Below are positions 25,301-36,663 of a stretch of 64,000 bases of DNA, piece by piece. This stretch comes from Dallia pectoralis. Its lineage: Eukaryota > Chordata > Actinopteri > Esociformes > Umbridae. How positions within the stretch are numbered: the first letter of the stretch is position 1; the number at the start of each line of letters is the position of its first letter. The notes under the pieces were generated by a model. The model was not told the DNA's origin. It searched no databases and saw nothing but the letters and a program-made list of their open reading frames with translations. Both the position numbers and the translations under genes were made by a program. The stretch covers positions 19,371,720 through 19,435,719 of the forward strand of contig CM055743.1 in NCBI GenBank assembly GCA_029465975.1. The letters are read 5' to 3'.

Positions 25301-26044
25301 GGACTCAAGAAAACTGGTTTCCAAGGCTATCGCCACCTTCATGTGACGCTCCATCAATCAATCGCTCTTTCACCTTTTTCCTGTTTTCTCTCTGTCTTCC
25401 CCACTCTCTATTTTTTCACTCTTCCCATCTCTCTCTCACACATTTTTTTTTATAAAAAGCTTATGTTTACTCTCTCTAGCTCCATATCTCCACCTTTTTA
25501 TTCAAACTCTGTGCGCAACAATGACACCTGTCTGGTATATTACCAGGATACAGGGAATTACAAGAACGATCAGACGCACAGTCACACGCACGTTTTAGGG
25601 GGTTGGCACATTGATGTTTTATTATCCTCGACCTACAATGCAGACAAAAGTGGGTAGATCCCATTTTCCTCCCAGCTCATTATGTTCTATTGGCAACAAG
25701 GGGAGCGATAATTTGCCCTTGGGAACAGAACTGACACTGGCACACAAACAGCCGGTGTCACAAATCCGCCGCTCTGGGCCAAAGCACGGCCGCTTCATTT
25801 CCATACCCACCTCCCAGAGGGATGTAGGGCCAGTTAAACCACACGTCAGATGCTCTGGGGTCCTAGATGAGGAGAGCACATGTGTTAATGTGGTCAGTCG
25901 CTGTGCAGGAGGTAGGGGAACTGAAATTGGGCGGAAACCCATCGTGGCACTTGGAGACAGCTGGGGACTAAGTTTGGAGATCCAGAAGTGAGGACCACCC
26001 CACCATGCCTGGGTGGTCAGCCAGTCCCCCCTTTACCCCCAGAC
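25301..26044. other. Unique intron sequence
   Basis: A pyrimidine-rich patch at 25366-25450 precedes ordinary sequence. No gene is recognised; overlapping ORFs at 25611-25991 have no domain. Confidence 0.5.
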
Positions 26045-27564
26045 TGTCCCAGTAATGTGTGCCCTGTTCTGTCCTGCACTCCACCCCCCCCCCCTCTACC
26101 ACCAGGCCATCCCAGTAATGTGTGCCCTGTTCTGTCCTGCGCTCCACCCCCCTCTTTACCACCAGGCCATCCCAGTAATGTGTGCCCTGTTCTGTCCTGC
26201 GCTCCACCCCCCTCTACCACCAGGCCATCCCAGTAATGTGTGCCCTGTTCTGTCCTGCACTCCACCCCCCTCTACCACCAGGCCGTCCCAGTAATGTGTG
26301 CCCTGTTCTGTCCTGCGCTCCACCCCCTCTACCACCAGGCCATCCCAGTAATGTGTGCCCTGTTCTGTCCTGCACTCCACCCCCCTCTACCACCAGGCCG
26401 TCCCAGTAATGTGTGCCCTGTTCTGTCCTGCGCTCCACCCCCCTCTACCACCAGGCCGTCCCAGTAATGTGTGCCCTGTTCTGTCCTGCACTCCACCCCC
26501 CTCTACCACCAGGCCGTCCCAGTAATGTGTGCCCTGTTCTGTCCTGCACTCCACCCCCTCTACCACCAGGCCATCCCAGTAATGTGTGCCCTGTTCTGTC
26601 CTGCACTCCACCCCCCTCTACCACCAGGCCGTCCCAGTAATGTGTGCCCTGTTCTGTCCTGCACTCCACCCCCCTCTACCACCAGGCCATCCCAGTAATG
26701 TGTGCCCTGTTCTGTCCTGCACTCCACCCCCCTCTACCACCAGGCCATCCCAGTAATGTGTGCCCTGTTCTGTCCTGCACTCCACACCCCCTCTACCACC
26801 AGGCCGTCCCAGTAATGTGTGCCCTGTTCTGTCCTGCACTCCACCCCCTCTACCACCAGGCCGTCCCAGTAATGTGTGCCCTGTTCTGTCCTGCACTCCA
26901 CCCCCTCTACCACCAGGCCATCCCAGTAATGTGTGCCCTGTTCTGTCCTGCACTCCACCCCCCTCTACCACCAGGCCATCCCAGTAATGTGTGCCCTGTT
27001 CTGTCCTGCACTCCACCCCCTCTACCACCAGGCCATCCCAGTAATGTGTGCCCTGTTCTGTCCTGCACTCCACCACCCCCTCTACCACCAGGCCGTCCCA
27101 GTAATGTGTGCCCTGTTCTGTCCTGCACTCCACCCCCTCTACCACCAGGCCGTCCCAGTAATGTGTGCCCTGTTCTGTCCTGCACTCCACCCCCCTCTAC
27201 CACCAGGCCATCCCAGTAATGTGTGCCCTGTTCTGTCCTGCACTCCACCCCCCTCTACCACCAGGCCGTCCCAGTAATGTGTGCCCTGTTCTGTCCTGCA
27301 CTCCACCCCCCTCTACCACCAGGCCATCCCAGTAATGTGTGCCCTGTTCTGTCCTGCACTCCACCCCCCTCTACCACCAGGCCATCCCAGTAATGTGTGC
27401 CCTGTTCTGTCCTGCACTCCACCCCCCTCTACCACCAGGCCATCCCAGTAATGTGTGCCCTGTTCTGTCCTGCACCCCCCTCTACCACCAGGCCATCCCA
27501 GTAATGTGTGCCCTGTTCTGTCCTGCACTCCACCCCCCTTTACCACCAGGCCGTCCCAGTAATG
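26045..27564. repeat. 58-bp minisatellite, about 26 units
   Basis: The unit contains cccagtaatgtgtgccctgt then tctgtcctgcactccac, a variable C run and tctaccaccagg. Length variation (about 52-60 bp) comes mostly from the C run. A ccatcccag/ccgtcccag transition alternates among units. Confidence 0.96.
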
Positions 27565-27719
27565 CACTCCATCTCCCCGTTCAGACCGATTCACCCCCGG
27601 CACCCTGGTCGAAATGAAATACGCCCGGATCATTTGGCCCGGCGAGGAAAAACGAGACTCCGATGTTCAAGGGATCCGATTGCTCCATCATCAGGCTGTC
27701 ACCTCCACCCAGAAAGCAG

Positions 27720-28110
27720 AAGCCGGGGTTGAGTTGAAGCCGGGGTTGAGTTGAAGCCGGGGTTGAGTTGAAGCCGGGGTTGAGTTGAAGCCGGGGTTGA
27801 GTTGAAGCCGGGGTTGAGTTGAAGCCGGGGTTGAGTTGAAACCGGGGTTGAGTTGAAGCCGGGGTTGAGTTGAAGCCGGGGTTGAGTTGAAGCCGGGGTT
27901 GAGTTGAAACCGGGGTTGAGTTGAAGCTGGGGTTGAGTTGAAGCCGGGGTTGAGTTGAAGCCGGGGTTGAGTTGAAGCCGGGGTTGAGTTGAAGCCGGGG
28001 TTGAGTTGAAACCGGGGTTGAGTTGAAGTAGGGGTTGAGTTTAAGGCGGGGTTGAGTTGAAGCCGGGGTGGGTTGAAACCAGGGTTGAGTTGAAGTAGGG
28101 GGTTGAGTTG
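27720..28110. repeat. 17-bp minisatellite, 23 units
   Basis: The unit is aagccggggttgagttg. The last few units degenerate (aagtagggg, aaggcgggg). Confidence 0.95.
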
Positions 28111-28647
28111 GCTAGATAGAGAAATTGAGATATGGGTAGACAGGTTGGACTCTAGTAAAACTGGCTAAGTTTAGTAAAGACTGAAAAACCGGATTAGTGG
28201 AAACATGCTCTTTAAAGCTTATATCACCAGTGTTAAACCTGGGCTTCACAAGGACTGGCTCTGTCACATCAAAGCCTCACCAACTCGTCCTGGAAGAGAA
28301 GCCGCTAGCATGGTGTCCACACCAACACACACACCAACACACACACACACGTAAACGTCATGCACACAAGATCCTTGTCTTCTTTGTTTATTAACATTAT
28401 TCTCCATGATGGGCTGGTTACCTGATTTCGTTTCATCCTTCCCCAGGCATCTTTGTGGGATATTTTTGGACCAGAAAGATGCATTGATGAACCATCTTTA
28501 ACATTTAATGAGACGAGCAGTGATGAGTTGGCATCCAAAGATGACTGTCTCCTGGTCCCAGTGGACACAAACAAAGTTATAATGAGATTTTTCCCCAACT
28601 CAATGCCAACACGAGGCTTTTTCAACTGGTTTCCTAAAATTAGGCTA
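28111..28647. other. Unique intron sequence
   Basis: A short CA-rich patch at 28318-28352. No gene is recognised. Confidence 0.5.
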
Positions 28648-29139
28648 CTGTACTCAGGCATACAACTGTACTCACGCATACAACTGTACTCACGCATACA
28701 ACTGTACTCAGGCATACAACTGTACTCAGGCATACAACTGTACTCAGGCATACAACTGTACTCACACATACAACTGTACTCACGCATACAACTGTACTGA
28801 CGCATACAACTGTACTCAGGCATACAACTGTACTCAGGCATACAACTGTACTGACGCATACAACTGTACTGACGCATACAACTGTACTCAGGCATACAAC
28901 TGTACTGACGCATACAACTGTACTGACGCATACGACTGTACTGACGCATACAACTGTACTCAGGCATACAACTGTACTGACGCATACAACTGTACTCAGG
29001 CATACAACTGTACTGACGCATACAACTGTACTGACGCATACAACTGTACTGACGCATACAACTGTACTCAGGCATACAACTCTACTCACGCATACGACTG
29101 TACTCACGCATACAAATGTACTCACGCATACAACTGTTT
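28648..29139. repeat. 18-bp minisatellite, 27 units
   Basis: The unit is ctgtactcaggcatacaa with variants ctcacgc and ctgacgc. Six-residue repeat ORFs are by-products. Confidence 0.95.
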
Positions 29140-29485
29140 CCTAATGGGATGAAGCCTTTATAATAAATTACCTTTAATCCAGATCAACTGGGAAAAGTAT
29201 GGTTTTGAGACGGTCAAATTACAGTCAATTACCATGTGCCTTGGATTGCATCAGAACAGATTGATATCCACAAATCACAGTGTTGGACTGTAGTTCTGGT
29301 CTTTGTACTCATTAGTTCATACCGGTCACCCACTCCACCACAACGGGCAGTAAATAGAGTCACCACTGTGCTCTGAGAAATGGCAGAATTACCCCTTGCG
29401 GGTGAAATATGGGCCAGGAAATTCCTCACTTTCTTATGCACTCGGAGAAAAGCTCTATTTCCTTTACACACAAGCACGCTGCCAG

Positions 29486-29486
<1 letters not shown>
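29140..29486. other. Unique intron sequence
   Basis: Nothing recognised. Confidence 0.5.
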
Positions 29487-29541
<55 letters not shown>

Positions 29542-29556
29542 TCACACTCACACTCA

Positions 29557-29592
<36 letters not shown>

Positions 29593-29640
29593 GACCCGCA
29601 CACACACGCACACACACACACACACACACACTCACACACA
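29487..29640. repeat. CA microsatellite, compound
   Basis: (CA)n with a cactcacactcacac segment and a gggacccg interruption. Confidence 0.93.
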
Positions 29641-29904
29641 GCTCTCTGGCGAGCTCTAATGCTTAATATCTACTCACAATGCTCTAATGTTTTTTCACCG
29701 TTTTGCCTAATCATGCGTACATGTTCCTGGACTTTGTCGTTGTGAACCATTAAGAAATGTCGTGTTTCGCTGTCGCCATGGTTTATATTGCAGCTGAGGG
29801 TGTTTCCAACGTTGTTTTAAGTTACTCTAAAAAATAGCCCTGGAGGAGGCGGTTTTAAAACAGTCACAAACACAGTATAGTACAGAGACCACGTGAATCT
29901 CTCT

Positions 29905-30018
29905 GAAAACAGTCACACATACACAGTAAAACAGTCACACAGTAAACAGTCACACAGTAAACAGTCACACACACACACACACACAGTAAAACAGTCACAC
30001 AGTAAACAGTCACACACA
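29905..30018. repeat. 15-bp ACAGTCACACAGTAA repeat
   Basis: About seven imperfect units, some expanded with cacaca. It lies 280 nt upstream of exon B. Confidence 0.88.
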
Positions 30019-30298
30019 TTAATGTACATACAGCACGTGAATCTCTCCTCCACACGGAAATAAAGGTTGCAAGTAAAACAGGTCTCAACCTGTAACAGAC
30101 ATCAAAAATGACACTGTTTGTTACTGTATTGGTTGATTTTACAACTGAGAGAGAGTTCTGTTATATCGATATATCGGTTTGTTGTGCTGTTTTAACACCT
30201 AATGGGGTTTCTAAATAACAAAAACACGTCGACCATATTCTTTCGAAGCTAGTGCAATGTGTCAAACTTAAACAACATTATCTCTTTTGCTGTTACAG

Positions 30299-30357
30299 AT
30301 ATGGAAAAATTGTGTCAACCAAGGCAATCCTGGACAAGAATACCAACCAGTGCAAAG
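30299..30357 (+). CDS. rbms3: rbms3 coding exon B: middle of RRM1
   Basis: This 59-bp exon supplies one base to finish the split Pro codon, then 19 codons (YGKIVSTKAILDKNTNQCK) and one base of a split Gly. It encodes beta-2 and beta-3 approach residues of RRM1. The acceptor is a short pyrimidine tract ending ttacag (to 30298) and the donor is g/gtacgt at 30358. The phases fit exon A (phase 2) and exon C (phase 1) exactly. NTNQ is the residue pattern I know from RBMS3; RBMS1 and RBMS2 carry TTNK here, so this exon is the best paralogue discriminator in the window. The splice sites lie close to a consensus pair and no stop or frameshift is present. Confidence 0.95.
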
Positions 30358-30387
30358 GTACGTTATCAATGTCTCTGTATATAAAGT

Positions 30388-30836
30388 CGCTGCAGTTTAG
30401 GTCCAATGGACTCTTGCATAAAGTACTTAAAAAAAAGTGTGATTCATTTCGGACAAATGCTTAGCGTTTTGTTCGCAACTGTCTGTGTTGTCCGTTGTCG
30501 TAGCCAAACCCTGGCATAAATACAGACCCCAAGGAAGTGCCTGTCTGTCGTGAATCATCAGTTTTGCAGGTTGTACTGGCTTCAGGAAGGATGGGGGTAA
30601 ACCAGGATGTGCTGTGATAAAGCTTGTTGGATGGACTTCAGAGAATAGACAGAGGTTGAGTGTCAGTCTTTATTTGACTCGTCTTTAGTCTGTGTTTGGT
30701 TAAACAACATGTTAGAATGTAATGGTGAAGAAAGTAGCGGACACGTGATATTAGCAACGCATTTTCAAATAGCTAATTAGGTGTACATAACCAAGTAGAG
30801 GTCGAACAGGCAAATACAGTTTTGGATATACATTAC
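30388..30836. other. Unique intron sequence after exon B
   Basis: Nothing recognised beyond the exon B donor region. Confidence 0.5.
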
Positions 30837-31975
30837 TGTAAACATAAGTGTAACTGGTAGTGTAAATAGTAGTGTACATAGTAGTGTACATAGTAGTGTA
30901 CATAGTAGTGTACATAGTAGTGTAAATATTAGTGTAAATAGTAGTGTACATAGTAGTGTAAATATTAGTGTAAATAGTAGTGTACATAGTAGTGTACATA
31001 GTAGTGTAAATATTAGTGTAAATAGTAGTGTACATAGTAGTGTACATAGTAGTGTAAATAGTAGTGTACATAGTAGTGTACATAGTAGTGTACATAGTAG
31101 TGTAAATAGTAGTGTACATAGTAGTGTACATAGTAGTGTACATAGTAGTGTAAATATTAGTGTAAATAGTAGTGTACATAGTAGTGTACATAGTAGTGTA
31201 AATATTAGTGTAAATAGTAGTGTACATAGTAGTGTACATAGTAGTGTACATAGTAGTGTAAATATTAGTGTAAATAGTAGTGTACATAGTAGTGTACATA
31301 GTAGTGTACATAGTAGTGTAAATATTAGTGTAAATAGTAGTGTACATAGTAGTGTACATAGTAGTGTAAATAGTAGTGTACATAGTAGTGTAAATAGTAG
31401 TGTACATAGTAGTGTACATAGTAGTGTACATAGTAGTGTAAATAGTAGTGTACATAGTAGTGTAAATAGTAGTGTACATAGTAGTGTACATAGTAGTGTA
31501 CATAGTAGTGTAAATAGTAGTGTACATAGTAGTGTAAATTGTACTGTAACTATTAGTGTAACTATTAGTGTAAATTGTACTGTATCTAGTAGTGTACATA
31601 GTAGTGTACATAGTAGTGTACATTGTACTGTAACTATTAGTGTAAATAGTAGTGTAAATTGTAGTGTAACTATTAGTGTACATAGTAGTGTAAATTGTAC
31701 TGTAACTATTAGTGTAACTATTAGTGTAAATAGTAGTTTAAATTGTACTGTAACTATTAGTGTAAATAGTAGTGTAAATTGTACTTTAACTATTAGTGTA
31801 CATAGTAGTGTAAATTGTACTGTAACTATTAGTGTACATAGTAGTGTAAACTGTACTGTAACTATTAGTGTAACTATTAGTGTAAATAGTAGTGTAAATT
31901 GTACTTGTAACTAGTAGTGTAAATAGTAGTGTACATTGTACTTGTAACTATTAGTGTAAATAGTAGTGTAAATAC
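30837..31975. repeat. 12-bp AT-rich minisatellite, about 95 units
   Basis: The unit is tagtgtacatag with variants aaatag, aaatat, aattgtac and aactat. Units come in runs such as aaatatt-aaatag-acatag-acatag-acatag, giving a loose 48-60 bp super-repeat. A minus-strand ORF of 310 codons (YTTMYTTI) is a by-product. Confidence 0.95.
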
Positions 31976-32361
31976 ATTTGAATTACTTTTCTTGACCTAA
32001 AATGTGGAGAGGGAAACCATACAATTGCTCTTTGGATTGGCCAATCAGAAGCCAGTCAGGCTCCATGTTGGGAGGAAGAATTGACCCAGGGGTCGCGACA
32101 AACAGGAAGACAAGATTGATGCGCTACAAGGGTACAGCAGAGGTGTGAATTTGGTAACAGGGTTCTGGAGAACTTGACATAGCGCCCCTGTGTCCAGTTC
32201 CAGGTCGGGTTATTCTCTAGAGGGCCAGACTCTGGGCTCTGCTCTCCACAGCAGCTATGGGAAACCAGTTTCCTACATCTCATCTGCCAGGAATGCACTG
32301 CTGCCTCGATGCCAAGAGCCAAGTATAGGAGTCCGTATTTTACGAGTGGATATGATGGTCC
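31976..32361. other. Unique intron sequence
   Basis: Nothing recognised. Confidence 0.5.
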
Positions 32362-32808
32362 AGCCCTGTGCCCCAGGAGAGGGAGGGTGGATGTGGGGGA
32401 AAGAAGGCTACAGGGATGGGTGCTAGATCAAATCCCTGTGCCCCAGGAGAGGGTGGGGGGGGGATGGAAGGCTAACTGGATGGGCGCTAGCTCAAAGCCC
32501 TGTGCTCCAGGAGAGGGTGGGGGGGGATGGAAGGCTAACTGGATGGGCCCTAGCTCAAAGCCCTGTGCCCCAGGAGAGGGTGGGTGGGGGAGGAAGGCTA
32601 ACTGGATGGGCGCTAGCTCAAAGCCCTGTGCCCCAGGAGAGGGTGGGTGGGGGGAGGAAGGCTAACTGGATGGGCGCTAGCTCAAATCCCTGTGTTCCAG
32701 GAGAGGGGGGGGGGGAGGAAGGCTAACTGGATGGATGCTAGCTCAAATCCCTGTGCCCCAGGAGAGGGGGGGAGGAAGGCTACAGGGATGGGCGCTAGCT
32801 CAAAGCCT
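32362..32808. repeat. About 63-bp minisatellite, seven units
   Basis: The unit contains gctaactggatgggcgctag, then ctcaaagccctgtgccccag and gagagggtggggggagg. The G run varies in length from unit to unit. Confidence 0.93.
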
Positions 32809-32942
32809 CATTTAAAGCCATGTGTTTCTGTGCAAACGCAGGCGCTTGGCTAACGTATAGCCGTGTAACTTATCTGGATAATCACTATTGACAGTCAGGG
32901 CCTCATTTCTTTAAACCTGATAAATAAATATATATATATATA

Positions 32943-34278
32943 TTATATTCAGATTTAGCATGCTATCAAATACATGTGCGTTATATTCAGATTTAGCATG
33001 CTATCAAATACATGTGCGTTATATTCAGATTTAGCATGCTATCAAATACATGTGCGTTATATTCAGATTTAGCATGCTATCAAATACATGTGCGTTATAT
33101 TCAGATTTATTATGCTATCAAATACATGTGCGTTTTATTCAGATTTATTATGCTATCAAATACATGTGCATTATATTCAGATTTAGCATGCTATCAAATA
33201 CATGTGCATTATATTCAGATTTAGCATGCTATCAAATACATTTGCCTTATATTCAGATTTAGCATGCTATCAAATACATGTGCGTTACATTCAGATTTAG
33301 CATGCTATCAAATACATGTGCATTATATTCAGATTTAGCATGCTATCAAATACATGTGCGTTATATTCAGATTTAGCATGCTATCAAATACATGTGCATT
33401 ATATTCAGATTTAGCATGCTATCAAATACATGTGCATTATATTCAGATTTAGCATGCTATCAAATACATGTGCGTTATATTCAGATTTAGCATGCTATCA
33501 AATACATGTGCATTATATTCAGATTTAGCATGCTATCAAATACATGTGCATTATATTCAGATTTAGCATGCTATCAAATACATTTGCCTTATATTCAGAT
33601 TTAGCATGCTATCAAATACATGTGCGTTACATTCAGATTTAGCATTATATTCAGATTTAGCATGCTATCAAATACATGTGGGTTATATTCAGATTTAGCA
33701 TGCTATCAAATACACGTGCATTACATTCAGATTTAGCATGCTATCAAATACATGTGGATTATATTCAGATTTAGCATGCTATCAAATACATGTGCGCTAT
33801 ATTCAGATTTAGCATGCTATCAAATACACGTGCATTACATTCAGATTTAGCATGCTATCAAATACATGTGCATTATATTCAGATTTAGCATGCTATCAAA
33901 TACACGTGCGTTACATTCAGATTTAGCATGCTATCAAATACACGTGCGTTACATTCAGATTTAGCATGCTATCAAATACACGTGCGTTACATTCAGATTT
34001 AGCATGCTATCAAATACATGTGCGTTATATTCAGATTTAGCATGCTATCAAATACACGTGCGTTACATTCAGATTTAGCATGCTATCAAATACACGTGCG
34101 TTACATTCAGATTTAGCATGCTATCAAATACACATGCGTTACATTCAGATTTAGCATGCTATCAAATACACGTGCGTTACATTCAGATTTAGCATGCTAT
34201 CAAATACACGTGCGTTACATTCAGATTTAGCATGCTATCAAATACACATGCGTTACATTCAGATTTAGCATGCTATCA
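32943..34278. repeat. 38-bp minisatellite, about 35 units
   Basis: The unit contains ttatattcagatttagcatg then ctatcaaatacatgtgcg. Its centre is the perfect palindrome tagcatgcta. Early units favour atgtgcg/ttata, later ones acgtgcg/ttaca, so the array shows a gradient. A TA-rich run (32922-32945) precedes it. Confidence 0.96.
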
Positions 34279-34752
34279 CATTGGGATATCTTGCTGTTTT
34301 TGTTCTCCTAACCCAGAACAGCATTACTTTCACAGAAGTCGTTGGCTTTTAGGAACATAATACGTCTTTGAAGTAACCAAACTCCTTTTCTATCCTAACA
34401 TCAACATGCCTACTTTACACTTGTCTTTAAGATGTCTATCTAAATCGATTTCATCTGTCAAAAGGTGCTCGCTCTCAGTTGAATACATTTTCCCGTGAGA
34501 GAGAAACAGACAGGGCTAGTTCGGGTTCATTCTTTGTTGTCTATAATGAAACAAACACACAGGCACCTTGATACGGTATCACTTTGTTTTCAGTTGTTTG
34601 CCCTTTGACCTTGTGCTTGTTTAAATGTCAGCAGCAGGGCTTTATCAACACGGTGGCCCTGTCACACAGGCGACCAATTGGGACCCGTGTTATTTGTATT
34701 TAGCTCACCTCAGTGAGCAGGCAGCAAGGCGTGTGGAAAGGGGAGGGAACAG
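34279..34752. other. Unique intron sequence
   Basis: Nothing recognised. Confidence 0.5.
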
Positions 34753-34940
34753 TAGGTGAGCAGGAGGTGAGCAGGAGTGAGCAGGGGTGAGCAGGGGTGA
34801 GCAGTAGTGAGCAGGGGTGAGCAGGGGTGAGCAGTAGTGAGCAGGGGTGAGCAGGAGGTGAGCAGGGGTGAGCAGTAGTGAGCAGGGGTGAGCAGTAGTG
34901 AGCAGGGGTGAGCAGGAGTGAGCAGGGGTGAGCAGGAGTG
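34753..34940. repeat. 10-bp GGTGAGCAGG repeat, about 19 units
   Basis: The unit is ggtgagcagg with variants agtgagcagt and aggtgagcag. Confidence 0.93.
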
Positions 34941-35671
34941 GGAGACACGTGCACGTACACACAGATATCACGCACACATACACACCCACTCATCCACTCA
35001 CTCATCCATCCTCCACCTACCAGTCTTCCACCTTTGCATCTGGCCGCTCACTGAACGAGCCTCTCCATCTTCCTGTCGCTGACCCAGACCCTGGACCAAT
35101 CAGAGAGTAGTGGGAACAGGTAGTTCTGACAAGGCTGTCAGGTTCTGTGGATAAGAGAAGAGGCTTGCTATTTCTCATTTAGTAGGATTGAGATGTGGGT
35201 TAGCTTTATCTGAGGGATTGGGGGAAGGGAAACCAGTCATTTGCTCTCCGAGGCCACCAGGGGCTCTTAAAAGCTTGAATAAAAGGCAGCTCTGTCATTT
35301 GAAGAAAAGCAGGGCTTGACCGTACGGAGACATTTCATATTTTTCCTGCATGAGCCCAGAGGCAGGGGATATGACCTCCGTTTCTCCCGCCGGGAGATGA
35401 GATGGCCGAGGCTGAAAATTCACCGAGCACAGTTACCAAACCACCGCACTGGATTGTGGGAGATTAGATGAGACGATTGCCCCATTGTTCTGTTTAGATC
35501 TAACGGTCGTTGTTCCTCCATGACATGTCACCTGTCATCCATTTTGTGACCGATGAAACCGAGATGTAAAGAGGACAGCCGCACTAAGTGTGTTAAACCT
35601 TAAACCCAAACGGTAGTCGGCAATTAATTCATGTTGAACAAAGCGTACGGCTTTTACTCGTAGTGGAGTCC
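34941..35671. other. Unique intron sequence, possibly conserved
   Basis: No gene is recognised. The 35300-35560 part is a mixed-composition, non-repetitive stretch that could be compared across fish. Confidence 0.45.
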
Positions 35672-36663
35672 ACGCTAAGTGCACAATTCTGCGTTGCGCT
35701 ATAACGTGTTCGTAACGCTAAGTGCACAGTTCTGCGTAGCGCTATAACGTGTTCGTAACGCTAAGTGCACAGTTCTGCGTAGCGCTATAACGTATTCGTA
35801 ACGCTAAGTGCACAGTTCTGCATAGCACTATAACGTATTCGTAACGCTAAGTGCACAGTTCTGCGTAGCGCTATAACGTATTCATAACGCTAAGTGCACA
35901 GTTCTGCGTAGCGCTATAACGTATTCGTAACGCTAAGTGCACAGTTCTGCGTAGCGCTATAACGTATTCGTAACGCTAAGTGCACAGTTCTGCGAAGCGC
36001 TATAACGTATTCGTAACGCTAAGTGCACAGTTCTGCGTTGCGCTATAACGTGTTCGTAGCGCTAAGTGCACAGTTCTGCGTAGCGCTATAACGTGTTCGT
36101 AGCGCTAAGTGCACAGTTCTGCGTAGCGCTATAACGTGTTCGTAACGCTAAGTGCACAGTTCTGCATAGCACTAAAACGTATTCGTAACGCTAAGTGCAC
36201 AGTTCTGCGTAGCGCTATAACGTATTCATAACGCTAAGTGCACAGTTCTGCGTAGTGCTATAACGTATTCGTAACCCTAAGTGCACAGTTCTGCGTAGCG
36301 CTATAACGTATTCATAAAGCTAAGTGCACAGTTCTGCGTAGCGCTATAACGTATTCATAACGCTAAGTGCACAGTTCTGCGTAGCGCTATAACGTATTCG
36401 TAACGCTAAGTGCACAGTTCTGCGTAGCGCTATAACGTATTCGTAACGCTAAGTGCACAGTTCTGCGTAGCGCTATAACGTATTCGTAACGCCAAGTGCA
36501 CAGTTCTGCATAGCGCTATAACGTATTCATAACCCCAAGTGCACAGTTCTGCGTAGCGCTATAACGTATTCATAACCCTAAGTGCACAGTTCTGCGTAGC
36601 GCTATAGCGTATTCGTAACGCTAAGTGCACAGTTCTGCGTAGCGCTATAGCGTATTCGTAACG
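35672..36663. repeat. 43-bp CpG-rich minisatellite, 23 units
   Basis: The unit contains acgctaagtgcacagttctg, then cgtagcgctataacgtattc and gta. It has four to five CpG sites and the palindromes gtgcac and agcgct. Variants are mostly CpG-to-TpG/CpA changes (catagc, attcataac). Confidence 0.96.
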
